Shown in pieces: positions 34,172 to 43,283 of a stretch of DNA of 64,000 nt; the first letter of the stretch is position 1; the number at the start of each line of letters is the position of its first letter. The stretch is from contig JAVLUZ010000273.1 of assembly GCA_036768485.1 (NCBI GenBank), forward strand, positions 5,003,391 to 5,067,390. The letters run 5' to 3'. Position numbers and translations under genes: made by a program. The notes under the pieces are model-generated. The model saw only the letters and a program-made list of their open reading frames with translations. It was not told the origin of the DNA and searched no databases. The stretch is from Mermis nigrescens (Eukaryota > Nematoda > Enoplea > Mermithida > Mermithidae).

Positions 34172-34294
34172 TCGTGCTATATGTTCGACTTTTTGGTGAT
34201 CTTTTTTGACGTTAAAGATGTCTTCGACGCTGTTGCAACTTTTGGTATACTGTTGCGTCATCATTTCGAAAAGTTCGCGTAGCCAGTCCATCGC
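34172..34294 (-). CDS. spectrin-repeat-like exon
   Basis: Acceptor TTATTCTTTCAG ends at 34295 and donor GTAAGG starts at 34171. It is 123 nt, phase 0 at both ends. It codes A-M-D-W-L-R-E-L-F-E-M-M, S-V-E-D-I-F-N-V-K-K and D-H-Q-K-V-E-H-I-A. The D-W-L...H..(V/F)E..A pattern resembles spectrin repeats of the Trio/Kalirin and CCDC141 kind. It is probably the first part of the repeat completed in exon 32733-32937. Confidence 0.68.
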
Positions 34295-34559
34295 CTGAAA
34301 GAATAATCGTTATAAAACGCTTAAGCTCAGTTTGAGCTTGATGTATTTAGCTCCTACAAGCAAACACATGACAGATGAGTGGGAAATTTCGCACTTAAAG
34401 TCGGTCGTCCCTCCATCACCCTCAAGTCACAAAATTATTGATCTCCGTTTTTAGGCTAAAACTTGCGTTTTTTGACCATTTTTAGGTAGTACTTGCGATT
34501 TTTGACCAAAAAATTGGCGGTTATCTACCCCTTTGTCCTTAAAAATGGCCGGGGACCGT

Positions 34560-34620
34560 CCTCCAGTGATCGACCGGGTACACGGCCCGGCCGGTCAGGG
34601 CAGGTTTGGGCCTAATTAAT
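34560..34620. repeat. GGCCCGG-rich repeat fragment
   Basis: A short GC island (CCGGGTACACGGCCCGGCCGG) in AT-rich DNA, of the same composition as the subterminal repeats of the element at 56418 and the fragments at 4047, 56040 and 62985. Confidence 0.5.
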
Positions 34621-34738
34621 ATCAAAGCTTCAAAACTCTTAGAAGTTAAGATGTTCGAATGATACCATCAATGCTAAGAACATTTGGCTTTGAAAATGGA
34701 TTAAAACTGCTAGTCCAGACTGTTTGGGGTCTTCCACG

Positions 34739-35452
34739 TGTTGCATTTAGTATTTTGTTCAATTTTTGCTAGTATATAATATTACTCATGTATTACTTAG
34801 CCTTATCATTATAGTGCATTATCTTTTCGTGTAAATTCATTATTTAGTTCCATTGTGTACGTGTTTCATGCAAATCCAGGACATGCGGCGCGTAAATATT
34901 AATATAACAGGGTGTAGAGCATGTCACTGGGATAACATCGCGTTTTTGGCGTTTTTCAATCTATGTAAATTTAAAACCTGCATCCGTACTTAAAATTGCT
35001 ATATGACCTGGCGTGCTTCTTTTTAATCATTCCCTACATTACGTTATCGGCTGTTGGACGCGTATTTTTGGGTTGGTGCACTTTGTTCGTTGTTGCCGTT
35101 TTGTTGATCAAGAGAACGTGTATATTGGCACATCGTCGTATTTTCTTGGTATACAATTTTATTTTAACTTGGCTAACAGTACTTAAGTGTATGTATATTC
35201 TGTAAGTAGCTATTGCCCTATTTGCCTATAGCTGCGGCCCTATTTGCATATAGCTCTTGATCTATTTTGCATATAGCTGCTGCCCTATTTGCATATAGCT
35301 GCATGTCCCTTTGTACTTAGCCATTCCCATTTGCATATTACTTAATTTAAATAATTATAATACTGAATCCCTAGTTATTCAACATGATATCTGGTACTTA
35401 TTATCTCACAACGTGTTGTTCCTAAATGACCACATTTAAATATAATGTAACA
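34739..35452 (+). repeat. 5' LTR of gypsy element
   Basis: Begins TGTTGCATTTAG and ends AATGTAACA. It matches 44567-45280 almost throughout, including the CTATTTGCATATAGCT repeats (35215-35310). Promoter and polyadenylation signals should lie here, but I could not identify a TATA box or AATAAA with certainty. Confidence 0.92.
35211..35340 (+). promoter_or_regulatory. repeated octamer-like motifs in the LTR
   Basis: The phrase CTATTTGCATATAGCT recurs at about 20-30-bp spacing (variants at 35228, 35249, 35266, 35288, 35328). Several copies contain ATTTGCAT, the POU-domain (Oct) octamer. The same array is in the 3' LTR (about 45040-45170). A role in transcription control is inferred from position and motif only. 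Confidence 0.5.
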
Positions 35453-35454
35453 TT

Positions 35455-35472
35455 TGGTGCTGCCACCAGGAT
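35455..35472 (+). other. primer-binding site
   Basis: TGGTGCTGCCACCAGG starts two bases after the 5' LTR. Position and the leading TGG (complement of a tRNA CCA end) identify it as the minus-strand primer site. I did not assign the tRNA. Confidence 0.65.
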
Positions 35473-35904
35473 CAGCGATTCAGTCATGTATGTTAATCGT
35501 GTATAGTGTCATAGTTCGTGTATAGTGTGTATAATTTTGTAATGACTGCTACATAAATATTTATAGTATCATGTTATTGAATTATTTAATTTATTTATAA
35601 CTATTTAATGTTGTGATACATTAAATAAGAGTCTTAGGTTATATGACTTTGTCATAGGCCGACGAAACTTATTAATGTATTAGAAATTAAATTAATTTAT
35701 TTTCTTTAAATTAAATTTTGACCATTTAATTGTCTATTTAAATTATTTTGTTATATTATGTGGGTATAATAGTATTATTTGAAGTAGTATGTGTGGGCCC
35801 GGGCGTATTTAAATAGTAAGTGGTTATTGTGTCAATAGGGTTGACATTGTGGGGTACCCCAACCAAACAAAGGTTTATCTGATTAGAAGTTGGTATTTGC
35901 GATT

Positions 35905-38900
35905 ATGACTAATCAGGGCACAGGTGCAAATCTGACTTTGGCTGAGATGCATGAAATGGTATTAGAGGTGCATAATAATTTTGCACAGCTCTTGGCAAAG
36001 TTCAGGGAACTTCAAGGCCTGCTAGCGGCTGAGGAGCTCAAAGGACAATCATTGGAGGATCGAGTGGCTAAGCTTGAAGATGGTATTGATAGTGTTAAGC
36101 AAGCTGTAGTCGACCATCCTAGTGATGTGAAATTTGGTGTTGTAGTCGAGCAAGTTGATCACTTAGGTAAGAGGCTTGACTTGTTGGAGAGGAAGAGCGT
36201 GTCTTCTCAAAATAAATTGGATCAAATTGTTAAGGCTCAGGATCAGCTTGGTAAAGAAGTCAATGGTATTTCCTTAGATATGAAGGAAGTTGACAAGGAA
36301 TTACGAGCTGGTGTAAATAAGTTGGCTGATAAGATAGATAGATATTCTTATCAGGCGGCAGCTTGTGCGACTCAAATTGATGAAGATGAAGCAGTTATTT
36401 CGGACTCACCTAACAGAGAAGTTGGTCATAGTGGGTTTTCTGCTCAAAGGCACAATTTGAAGTCAGATGATTTTGATGATGGGCCAAAATGTAAAGTGGC
36501 TAGTGAAGTTCATAAAGTTGAAAGAGAATCAACAGTTTATGAGGATGCTGACCAAGGAAGACACAAGACTAAGAGGCGAGTTGCTCATAAGTCCTCAGCC
36601 AGTCGTCATGTTGATCAGTCATCAGATTCCTCAGATACAAATGATTCAAATTGTGAAGAAATTCAGCGAAGGAAGTATAAGATTCCAGCGCAGTTCAAAA
36701 ATTGTGATGGAACCAATCCAAGTGAATTTTTAGATTGGTTGGCAAAGATAGAGCGGGCAGCTGATGCCTCAAGTTGGACTGATAGTTACAAGTGTTGGCT
36801 TGTTGCTAATTTAGTTGAAGGGCGTGCTGCTCAAGTTTTGGATTCATGCCATACATCTACTCGAAAAGATTGGAAGAAGCTAAGGAAGAAATTGGTGGAG
36901 AAGCTTATTTCATCTCAGCATTTTGAGCAGATGAGAAATGAGCTACGAAGGTTGCAACAAAAATTGGGTGAAGATGTGGTAGCTTATATTAATGATTTTC
37001 AAGATAAAGCTAGAAAGGCTTATGCCAATGAACGTCATGGGCTAGAGACTTGTGAAGTGATCCGCTTATTCATTGCTGGGATTAGTAGTGAGAGCTTGCG
37101 CTTAAAGACTTTGGAGCAACATTGCAAAAGTTTGGATGAAGCAGCTAATTACGTCCTCAGTACTGTTACATTGCAAGAGCTTGCTAGGCAGAAGACAGGT
37201 AAGAGCTTACATACAAGTGGATTTCAAGCATCACCAGTGCCTCAAGTTAATAGATCAAATCCACCTGGCGCACAGCCTAGGAATGAAGCACATAGACCGC
37301 CAAACTTAGCAGGTAAGAAGAATGTTGGTCCTACATGCTTTGCTTGTGGTCAACAGGGTCATCTAAAGGCTGTTTGTCCTAATGTACTAAGGAGGCCTAA
37401 GCCATTCATTCCAAATAGTTATAGGCCACCAAACTGGCAACAATTCTATCAAGCACCCATATTCAGACCTTTTGAACCACTGGTGCCACCAATGGTTCCA
37501 AGTCAAAGTATTAGGAAGTGCTACACTTGCGGAGCTGCTGACCATACACAAAACCACTGTCCACATCGGAGAATTTTAGATCCAACTGGTGGTTCTCATT
37601 TGCTATACAATCAGGCTACAGGTGAGGGAACAGGCACTACTGAACTTTGTCAAGGTACTCAGCAAATCCAAGCCCCTAGTCAAGGCTGCATAGTGACTTG
37701 TGGTGCCACTCTTACTAGAAGAGTTCGGATGGATCTGCAAGCTATTATTATGGTGGAAGTTGGGCCTAACAAGACTGTTATGCCAGCATTAGTTGACAAT
37801 GGAAGTGTATGCAATATTATCCGCAGAAGCTTGTATGATCAATTACAACCTGTGTTGGATCAAGGCATGCGAACCTCACCAATTATAGAAATACAAAGCA
37901 TGTCAAAGAATAGTATTCCTGTCAAAGGTGAAATTGAACTCGAAGTTGGTATTGGGACACCATCACTGCAAACATTCAAGGCAATATTTACTATAGTCGA
38001 AGATCTGCCATTTGATATGATAATTGGTGCTGAAGGCATGTTGGCCGGTGCCTTGCATGTGGATGTAAAAGCCAAAGCTGTGTATAGTGTACTGAAGGAT
38101 CCAATAATTTATACAAAGTTCTTAGAACCAGTGGAAGAAGAAAAGCCATTTTCATGTGTAGCCATTGCACAAAAGACTATTAAAGTATGGCCTCACACAA
38201 TGTGTTATGCAGAAGCTCAAGTTAATGAATTTATTGGTCCAATTACTGGTACATTTACAAGTAGTGATGCCTTACATGATCAAGGACTGTTAGGCATTGA
38301 TGCTATTGTGAATATTGGTCAAGGTAAGGTACCTGTAGCAATTTTGAATTATGGTGATCAGGTTTGTAAAATCCCTAGAGGGACACCACTTGGAACAATA
38401 ATCGTACAGGTTGGGAAACCACCCATCTTAAATGAGCCAAACCCTACTAGCTTTGCAGTGGGAGCTCAGGTTACTGTTATGCCGGACAGTCGACCAGTTG
38501 ATGAAATTATTGGTCAAATCTTAGAAGAGGCAGCAGGATCAAAGTCAACACTTTCAGCGGTTCAGAAGCATCAATTGACTGATTTGTTGAAAGCCAATAG
38601 TGACTTGTTCTTTGAAGTGACTGGTAAGGTTGGTCGAACAGGTCTTATCAAGCATAAAATTAATACAGGTGATTCTCCGCCAGTTATTCAGCATGCTAGA
38701 CGTTTTCCCGAATCTCAGAAAGGATTGATTGATCAAGAGGTGGACAAGATGCTAGAAGCGGGAGTAGTTAGGCGTTCCAGCAGTCCTTATAGAGCCAATT
38801 TTGTCTTGGTCTTGAAGAAAGATGGAGGTTGGAGGCCATGTATTGATTTTCGTATGCTCAATAGTGTAACCAAGAAGGATGTCTATCCTTTGCCAAGGAT

Positions 38901-39975
38901 TGATGAGACGCTTGATACGTTGGGTTCAGCTAAGGTCTTCTCTACTTTGGATTTGGCTTCAGGATATTGGCAGGTGGAACTCGAAGGATCTAGTAAGGAA
39001 AAAACTGCATTTTTTAGTAGAAAGGGTTTGCATGAGTTTAATGTTATGCCCTTTGGGCTGTGCAATGCTCCTGCTACCTTTCAAAGGCTCATGGACCTTG
39101 TCCTTGATAGCTATTTGTGGAATTTTTGTACTGTTTATTTGGACGATATTGTGATTTTCTCAAAGAATTTTCAGGAACACCTTGAGCATTTGACACTTGT
39201 CTTTGAAAGACTACGTAAAGCTGGTTTAACCCTAAAAGGTAAGAAGTGTGAATTTGGCAAGGAGAAAGTGCCATTTTTAGGTCACTTAATCTCTGCAGAT
39301 GGGATACAACCAGATCTAAAGAAAATTGAGGCAATTGTCAAATGGCCAACACCAAGAGACAAGAAAGAAGTTGCTTCTTTTATGGGCTTGATACAATATT
39401 ACCGCCGGTTTTGCAAGAACTTTTCAGCAAAAGCAGCCATTCTGAATGATCTTCGGAAGACATCAAAGGAATTTAATTGGACAAAAGAGTGCCAAGATAC
39501 TTTTGACCAATTAAAGGAAGAAGCTACTCAATATCCAACTCTGCGGCACCCTGATTTTAAAAAGCGCTTTGTAATTTACACTGATGCTTGTGAACGAGGA
39601 TTAGGAGCCATATTGGCACAGTATGAAGGAAAGATTGAATGGGTCATCTCGTATGCAAGCAGAACTTTGTCAGAGTCGGAACAGAAATATCACATCAATG
39701 ATAAAGAAATGTTGGCAATTTATTGGGCAGTCACGGGACCATTCCGAGCCTATGTATTTGGAAGAGAATTTGACTTAGTCACAGATAGCTCTGCAGCTAG
39801 GGCTTTACGAAGCTATGAAGGAACTAATGGTCGTATACTACGATGGCAACAAGAATTGACAACATACAATTTCCAAATATTTCATCGGAAGGGCTTAGTG
39901 AATTTAAATGCTGATGGCCTTTCAAGACGGCCAGAAGACAGGGAAAGTTGCTGCAACATTAGGTTCAGGAATTAA
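35905..39975 (+). CDS. gag-protease-RT-RNase H polyprotein
   Basis: 1356 codons from the ATG at 35905; the frame is open upstream to a TTG at 35890. Residues about 1-190 are helical with coiled-coil heptads, and about 250-430 look like the gypsy Gag capsid domain. Two CCHC zinc knuckles follow, C-F-A-C-G-Q-Q-G-H (residue 478) and C-Y-T-C-G-A-A-D-H (539). The protease has A-L-V-D-N-G-S around Asp631; Asn replaces the usual Thr/Ser of D-T/S-G. RT runs from about 950, with W-R-P-C-I-D-F-R and the catalytic Y-L-D-D at 1078-1081. RNase H has Y-T-D-A near 1227. The frame ends just after RNase H. Gag and Pol are thus one continuous frame, unlike most relatives. Confidence 0.93.
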   Translation: MTNQGTGANLTLAEMHEMVLEVHNNFAQLLAKFRELQGLLAAEELKGQSLEDRVAKLEDGIDSVKQAVVDHPSDVKFGVVVEQVDHLGKRLDLLERKSVSSQNKLDQIVKAQDQLGKEVNGISLDMKEVDKELRAGVNKLADKIDRYSYQAAACATQIDEDEAVISDSPNREVGHSGFSAQRHNLKSDDFDDGPKCKVASEVHKVERESTVYEDADQGRHKTKRRVAHKSSASRHVDQSSDSSDTNDSNCEEIQRRKYKIPAQFKNCDGTNPSEFLDWLAKIERAADASSWTDSYKCWLVANLVEGRAAQVLDSCHTSTRKDWKKLRKKLVEKLISSQHFEQMRNELRRLQQKLGEDVVAYINDFQDKARKAYANERHGLETCEVIRLFIAGISSESLRLKTLEQHCKSLDEAANYVLSTVTLQELARQKTGKSLHTSGFQASPVPQVNRSNPPGAQPRNEAHRPPNLAGKKNVGPTCFACGQQGHLKAVCPNVLRRPKPFIPNSYRPPNWQQFYQAPIFRPFEPLVPPMVPSQSIRKCYTCGAADHTQNHCPHRRILDPTGGSHLLYNQATGEGTGTTELCQGTQQIQAPSQGCIVTCGATLTRRVRMDLQAIIMVEVGPNKTVMPALVDNGSVCNIIRRSLYDQLQPVLDQGMRTSPIIEIQSMSKNSIPVKGEIELEVGIGTPSLQTFKAIFTIVEDLPFDMIIGAEGMLAGALHVDVKAKAVYSVLKDPIIYTKFLEPVEEEKPFSCVAIAQKTIKVWPHTMCYAEAQVNEFIGPITGTFTSSDALHDQGLLGIDAIVNIGQGKVPVAILNYGDQVCKIPRGTPLGTIIVQVGKPPILNEPNPTSFAVGAQVTVMPDSRPVDEIIGQILEEAAGSKSTLSAVQKHQLTDLLKANSDLFFEVTGKVGRTGLIKHKINTGDSPPVIQHARRFPESQKGLIDQEVDKMLEAGVVRRSSSPYRANFVLVLKKDGGWRPCIDFRMLNSVTKKDVYPLPRIDETLDTLGSAKVFSTLDLASGYWQVELEGSSKEKTAFFSRKGLHEFNVMPFGLCNAPATFQRLMDLVLDSYLWNFCTVYLDDIVIFSKNFQEHLEHLTLVFERLRKAGLTLKGKKCEFGKEKVPFLGHLISADGIQPDLKKIEAIVKWPTPRDKKEVASFMGLIQYYRRFCKNFSAKAAILNDLRKTSKEFNWTKECQDTFDQLKEEATQYPTLRHPDFKKRFVIYTDACERGLGAILAQYEGKIEWVISYASRTLSESEQKYHINDKEMLAIYWAVTGPFRAYVFGREFDLVTDSSAARALRSYEGTNGRILRWQQELTTYNFQIFHRKGLVNLNADGLSRRPEDRESCCNIRFRN

Positions 39976-41950
39976 GGATGTGGGGTTAGAGACTGAGCTT
40001 TGCTCAACTAACCCAAGGATCTTAATTTCTGATGACCTAAGCAGTAAACCAGAGCCACTGAATGGGAAATTGGAGGAACTTTGTTCTCCATGTCACCCTA
40101 AGGGAGCTCTTGTTTGGAATATTGCAACATATGCCACTGAACTTAATTTTTTGGATGAAGAAGTGCCTTCAGATTGGACTAAGGACCAATGGGAAGATGG
40201 ATTTTGTCGACCTATCTTATGTTATCAAATGTTGGGTCAGCTACCAAGATCTAAAGAAGAAGCCAATACTATTATGAATTACTCACGTGAATTTGTTTGC
40301 GCAGATGATCAACAATTGTACAAGTATACAAATTTTAATGTCTCTGGAGTGCATAATTTAAGATTAGTGGTTCCAGCAAAACATCGGGAGTTGATTCTAA
40401 AGTATTTTCATGATTCAATATTTGGCGCACATATGGGCATGGTCCGCACATTGAAACGAATTCAATGCAAATATTGGTGGCCGAATATGTGGGATGATAT
40501 ACAAGAATGGATCAGAACTTGCAAAATATGTCAGGAAATGAAAGCTAACCCTATGCCTCATAGTCCTTTACACAGTTTTCCCGTGGGTCGAATCTTTGAT
40601 CGAATTGCCATGGATATTCTCGAGCTGCCACTGACAGAAAATGGACATAAATATGTTTTAGTTTGTACCGAATATCTATCCAAGTGGGTTATTGCTGTTG
40701 CTTTATCTGATATTCGTGCTGAGACTGTTGCTAAATTTCTGCTACACAATGTTATTCTACAGCATGGAGCACCCAAGGCATTACTTACAGATCAAGGTAA
40801 ACAATTCACCAGTCAAATCGTTTCAGATTTATGTGAACTTTTAAAAGTTAAGAAACTTGTTACCGTTCCTTATCGTCCTCAAACCGACGGACTGGTAGAA
40901 AGATTTAATCGCACAATAATTCAAATGTTGGCAAGCTGTTGTCAAGATCAGAAGGTTGATTGGGATATTTTGCTTCCATACTTGATTTTTGCATATAACA
41001 CATCTGTTCATGATTCTACAGGTAAGACACCATTTGAGCTAGTTTATGGACGGTTGCCTCAGTATCCCATTGATATTGTGCTTCGTCAAACAATGGATCC
41101 AGACGTTAGTGGACCATATGATGTTAGTTTAGTGCAACAAAGGCTGGATGAAGCACGTCAAATTGCTCAAAGGAATGCTAAAGCCTCTCAGATGCGAAGT
41201 AGAAAATATTATGACCGTAATGCTAGGGAAGTTCAATACGAAGTAGGTCAATCTGTCATGTATACAAATTTTAGACGACCAAAAGGCATACAAGGAAAGT
41301 TGGCACGTAAATGGATAGGACCATATGTGATTGTGCACCAGTTGGCGCCATTCATTTACATAATTAGGGCTAAGCATATTCAAGCTCCTGAACGTAAGGT
41401 GCATGCTGATCAGTTAAGACCTTTTTACAACAAACCGTTTGATATGCAACCAGCTCAGTCTGTTGGAAGCTTTGCTAACAATAGAGAGCATGGTGGTGTA
41501 ACTGATAATCAACTGTTAAGAAATAATGTTGGTGCAAAAGGTTCAAGTGATGTTGGCTTTGCCACTCACTCTGAAGCCAGAAGTCCGACACCTCAGGTAC
41601 TTAATAATGTCCAAGTTGAGCCAACTTCTCAGGTAAGTAATTTGACACAGAGAAGAATTGTAACTCAGTCAGGTATACGAGAAGGAGATCCGGTAGTGCT
41701 TCAATTGCCTGGTTTTCCTGTGAGATGTGCGTATGTTATGCGGACAGGATTACGTCTTGGCAAAGTTTATTGTAAGTCTGATGATGAATTGTTGTTAGCG
41801 TTTTTTATTCCAAACAATCCTATTGTGGTCAAGAAGGCTCATGTTTTTCCATTCAGTACTCATGGTCACTTATTGCCTCAGAGAACTAGACTCGATAGGA
41901 GGATTCTTCAGGAGGTTGCCAATCATCTGGCAAATTTAGCTACAGCATGA
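39908..41950 (+). CDS. integrase ORF (overlaps previous frame by 68 nt)
   Basis: 680 codons from an ATG at 39908, in the +1 frame relative to the RT-RNase H ORF. It contains the zinc-binding H..H..C..C region (ending C-K-I-C-Q-E-M) and the DDE core with Asp236 (A-M-D-I-L), Asp295 (L-T-D-Q-G) and Glu331 (L-V-E-R-F-N-R), exactly 35 residues between the last two. The G-P-Y module is near 471. A 180-residue low-complexity tail follows. Expression needs either +1 frameshifting or internal initiation, unless the overlap is simply an inactivating indel in this copy. Confidence 0.92.
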   Translation: MLMAFQDGQKTGKVAATLGSGIKDVGLETELCSTNPRILISDDLSSKPEPLNGKLEELCSPCHPKGALVWNIATYATELNFLDEEVPSDWTKDQWEDGFCRPILCYQMLGQLPRSKEEANTIMNYSREFVCADDQQLYKYTNFNVSGVHNLRLVVPAKHRELILKYFHDSIFGAHMGMVRTLKRIQCKYWWPNMWDDIQEWIRTCKICQEMKANPMPHSPLHSFPVGRIFDRIAMDILELPLTENGHKYVLVCTEYLSKWVIAVALSDIRAETVAKFLLHNVILQHGAPKALLTDQGKQFTSQIVSDLCELLKVKKLVTVPYRPQTDGLVERFNRTIIQMLASCCQDQKVDWDILLPYLIFAYNTSVHDSTGKTPFELVYGRLPQYPIDIVLRQTMDPDVSGPYDVSLVQQRLDEARQIAQRNAKASQMRSRKYYDRNAREVQYEVGQSVMYTNFRRPKGIQGKLARKWIGPYVIVHQLAPFIYIIRAKHIQAPERKVHADQLRPFYNKPFDMQPAQSVGSFANNREHGGVTDNQLLRNNVGAKGSSDVGFATHSEARSPTPQVLNNVQVEPTSQVSNLTQRRIVTQSGIREGDPVVLQLPGFPVRCAYVMRTGLRLGKVYCKSDDELLLAFFIPNNPIVVKKAHVFPFSTHGHLLPQRTRLDRRILQEVANHLANLATA

Positions 41951-42070
41951 TATATGAGTTGAATTATGTTTTAAAATATTTTATTATATAAAAAATATCT
42001 AGCTTATGGTATAACGTGTAATATATGTGTTATTATATAATGTTTAGTTATTAACATTATCTTTAAATTT

Positions 42071-42076
42071 CTTTAG
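42071..42076 (+). promoter_or_regulatory. putative 3' splice site upstream of ORF3
   Basis: AAATTTCTTTAG, a pyrimidine-rich stretch with AG, ends one base before the ATG of the next ORF at 42078. The position suggests a subgenomic spliced RNA, as used for env in gypsy errantiviruses. I did not identify the donor. Confidence 0.4.
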
Positions 42077-42077
42077 A

Positions 42078-43283
42078 ATGAATTGTCAAGAATTTCCTAT
42101 TGCCGAAGCCCCATTGTTCCGTGCAGCTACGCTTGACCCCCTCAGTGAAATTGGTGAAGACAGCGTACTCGATGCGACTGCTGATGTGGAACTGCCTGAA
42201 GATGCTTTGCCACTTGATTTGTCAAATGCTTGGGGACCGGTCTGGTATGCGAATCTTGAACGCTTGCCAGGTACTGGTAAATCTGCATTTTCTATAACAA
42301 CATATTCAAGTGCTAAAAGATTCTTTAGTCGCTTTGTTGATTGGATTCATTCTGTTAATTTGCCATTGATCAGTTTATTTGCTATTGGGGATACTCGAAA
42401 TCCATCTGAGCCCCATGGAATTGTTATTGGGTCAAATTTAGAAAAGGGGATTCCCTTTTATTTCCCATTTTCTATGTTTCTACCTACTGTTGATGAAGAC
42501 AGGTCCTTACGTACTTTATTGGTCAAACTATTATGTGATCAACAGGTAATTAAGATTACTTATTGTTTGCCAGCTTTTCTAGATGTTTTAAGTACTTGGC
42601 TGTCAGCTTTGCAAATTCAATGCATTAATATACAGTGCGTTATTGATATTGATGCTCTGTTCAATGGTGGTTATAAAATGCAGTGCTCTGATGTTAACGA
42701 AATTCTGTTAGAGCCTTGCTCTGCAGGTTTCCGTACATTGTTGCACTTGCCAAAGTGTTTTTCAGTAAGTCAGATATGTACTGTCTTATTCAATCTGGCT
42801 AATCTCACGGATGCACCAGCCTTTCATCCAATCTATTGGCATAACTGTAACGATGGTTCTAAAGTTACAGATGGACAAAGTGAGTTAATGGCACAGACTG
42901 CAGCACAACATATTGATGTGTTTATTGCGCTTATTTTATGTATACCATATAAGTACTGGCCCTTGGACCTTTGGCCAATGGTTAAAACTGTTGTATCAAA
43001 GTTGTGTTCAAATTGGAAATTTACTAGAAACATTATGCGTTCTAATTTCTTAAGCAAAGCCACGTGTGTTGAAGAAGCATCTGTTCTAGAGTGCACGAGC
43101 GCCTTGCACACTTGTAGTTTAGACAAAGGCCATGAAAGTGAGTCCATGTTAGTGGAAGTGGAGGTAAGTGACACGGGTGAAGCAGTGGTTAGGGCGGACT
43201 TAGCTTTGCTATCGAGTCCCAATCCACTTGCTGAGCCAAACAATGTTCAGTCACATGTGGAGGAGGAATGGGGGAGGTTGTAG
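42078..43283 (+). CDS. unknown ORF3 in env position of gypsy element, exonuclease-like?
   Basis: 401 codons, ATG at 42078. I recognise no envelope features: no signal peptide and no clear transmembrane anchor. Residues about 95-215 contain L-F-A-I-G-D-T, G-I-V-I-G-S-N-L and P-F-Y-F-P-F, then L-L-V-K-L-L-C-D and V-I-K-I. The order and spacing resemble the 3'-5' exonuclease fold of family A DNA polymerases (as in the inactive domain of POLQ-like enzymes). The second acidic residue of motif I is not kept (D-T-R, not D-T-E), so catalysis is doubtful. This is a weak, by-eye match. The tail is acidic. The frame overlaps the next ORF by 16 nt. Confidence 0.75.
   Translation: MNCQEFPIAEAPLFRAATLDPLSEIGEDSVLDATADVELPEDALPLDLSNAWGPVWYANLERLPGTGKSAFSITTYSSAKRFFSRFVDWIHSVNLPLISLFAIGDTRNPSEPHGIVIGSNLEKGIPFYFPFSMFLPTVDEDRSLRTLLVKLLCDQQVIKITYCLPAFLDVLSTWLSALQIQCINIQCVIDIDALFNGGYKMQCSDVNEILLEPCSAGFRTLLHLPKCFSVSQICTVLFNLANLTDAPAFHPIYWHNCNDGSKVTDGQSELMAQTAAQHIDVFIALILCIPYKYWPLDLWPMVKTVVSKLCSNWKFTRNIMRSNFLSKATCVEEASVLECTSALHTCSLDKGHESESMLVEVEVSDTGEAVVRADLALLSSPNPLAEPNNVQSHVEEEWGRL

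Noticed and set aside
34996..35205. Hydrophobic 69-codon frame
   Set aside because: Lies within the 5' LTR, and the frame is disturbed in the 3' LTR by indels.
42833..43243. 136-codon minus-strand frame inside ORF3
   Set aside because: Shadow of the coding frame; no features of its own.
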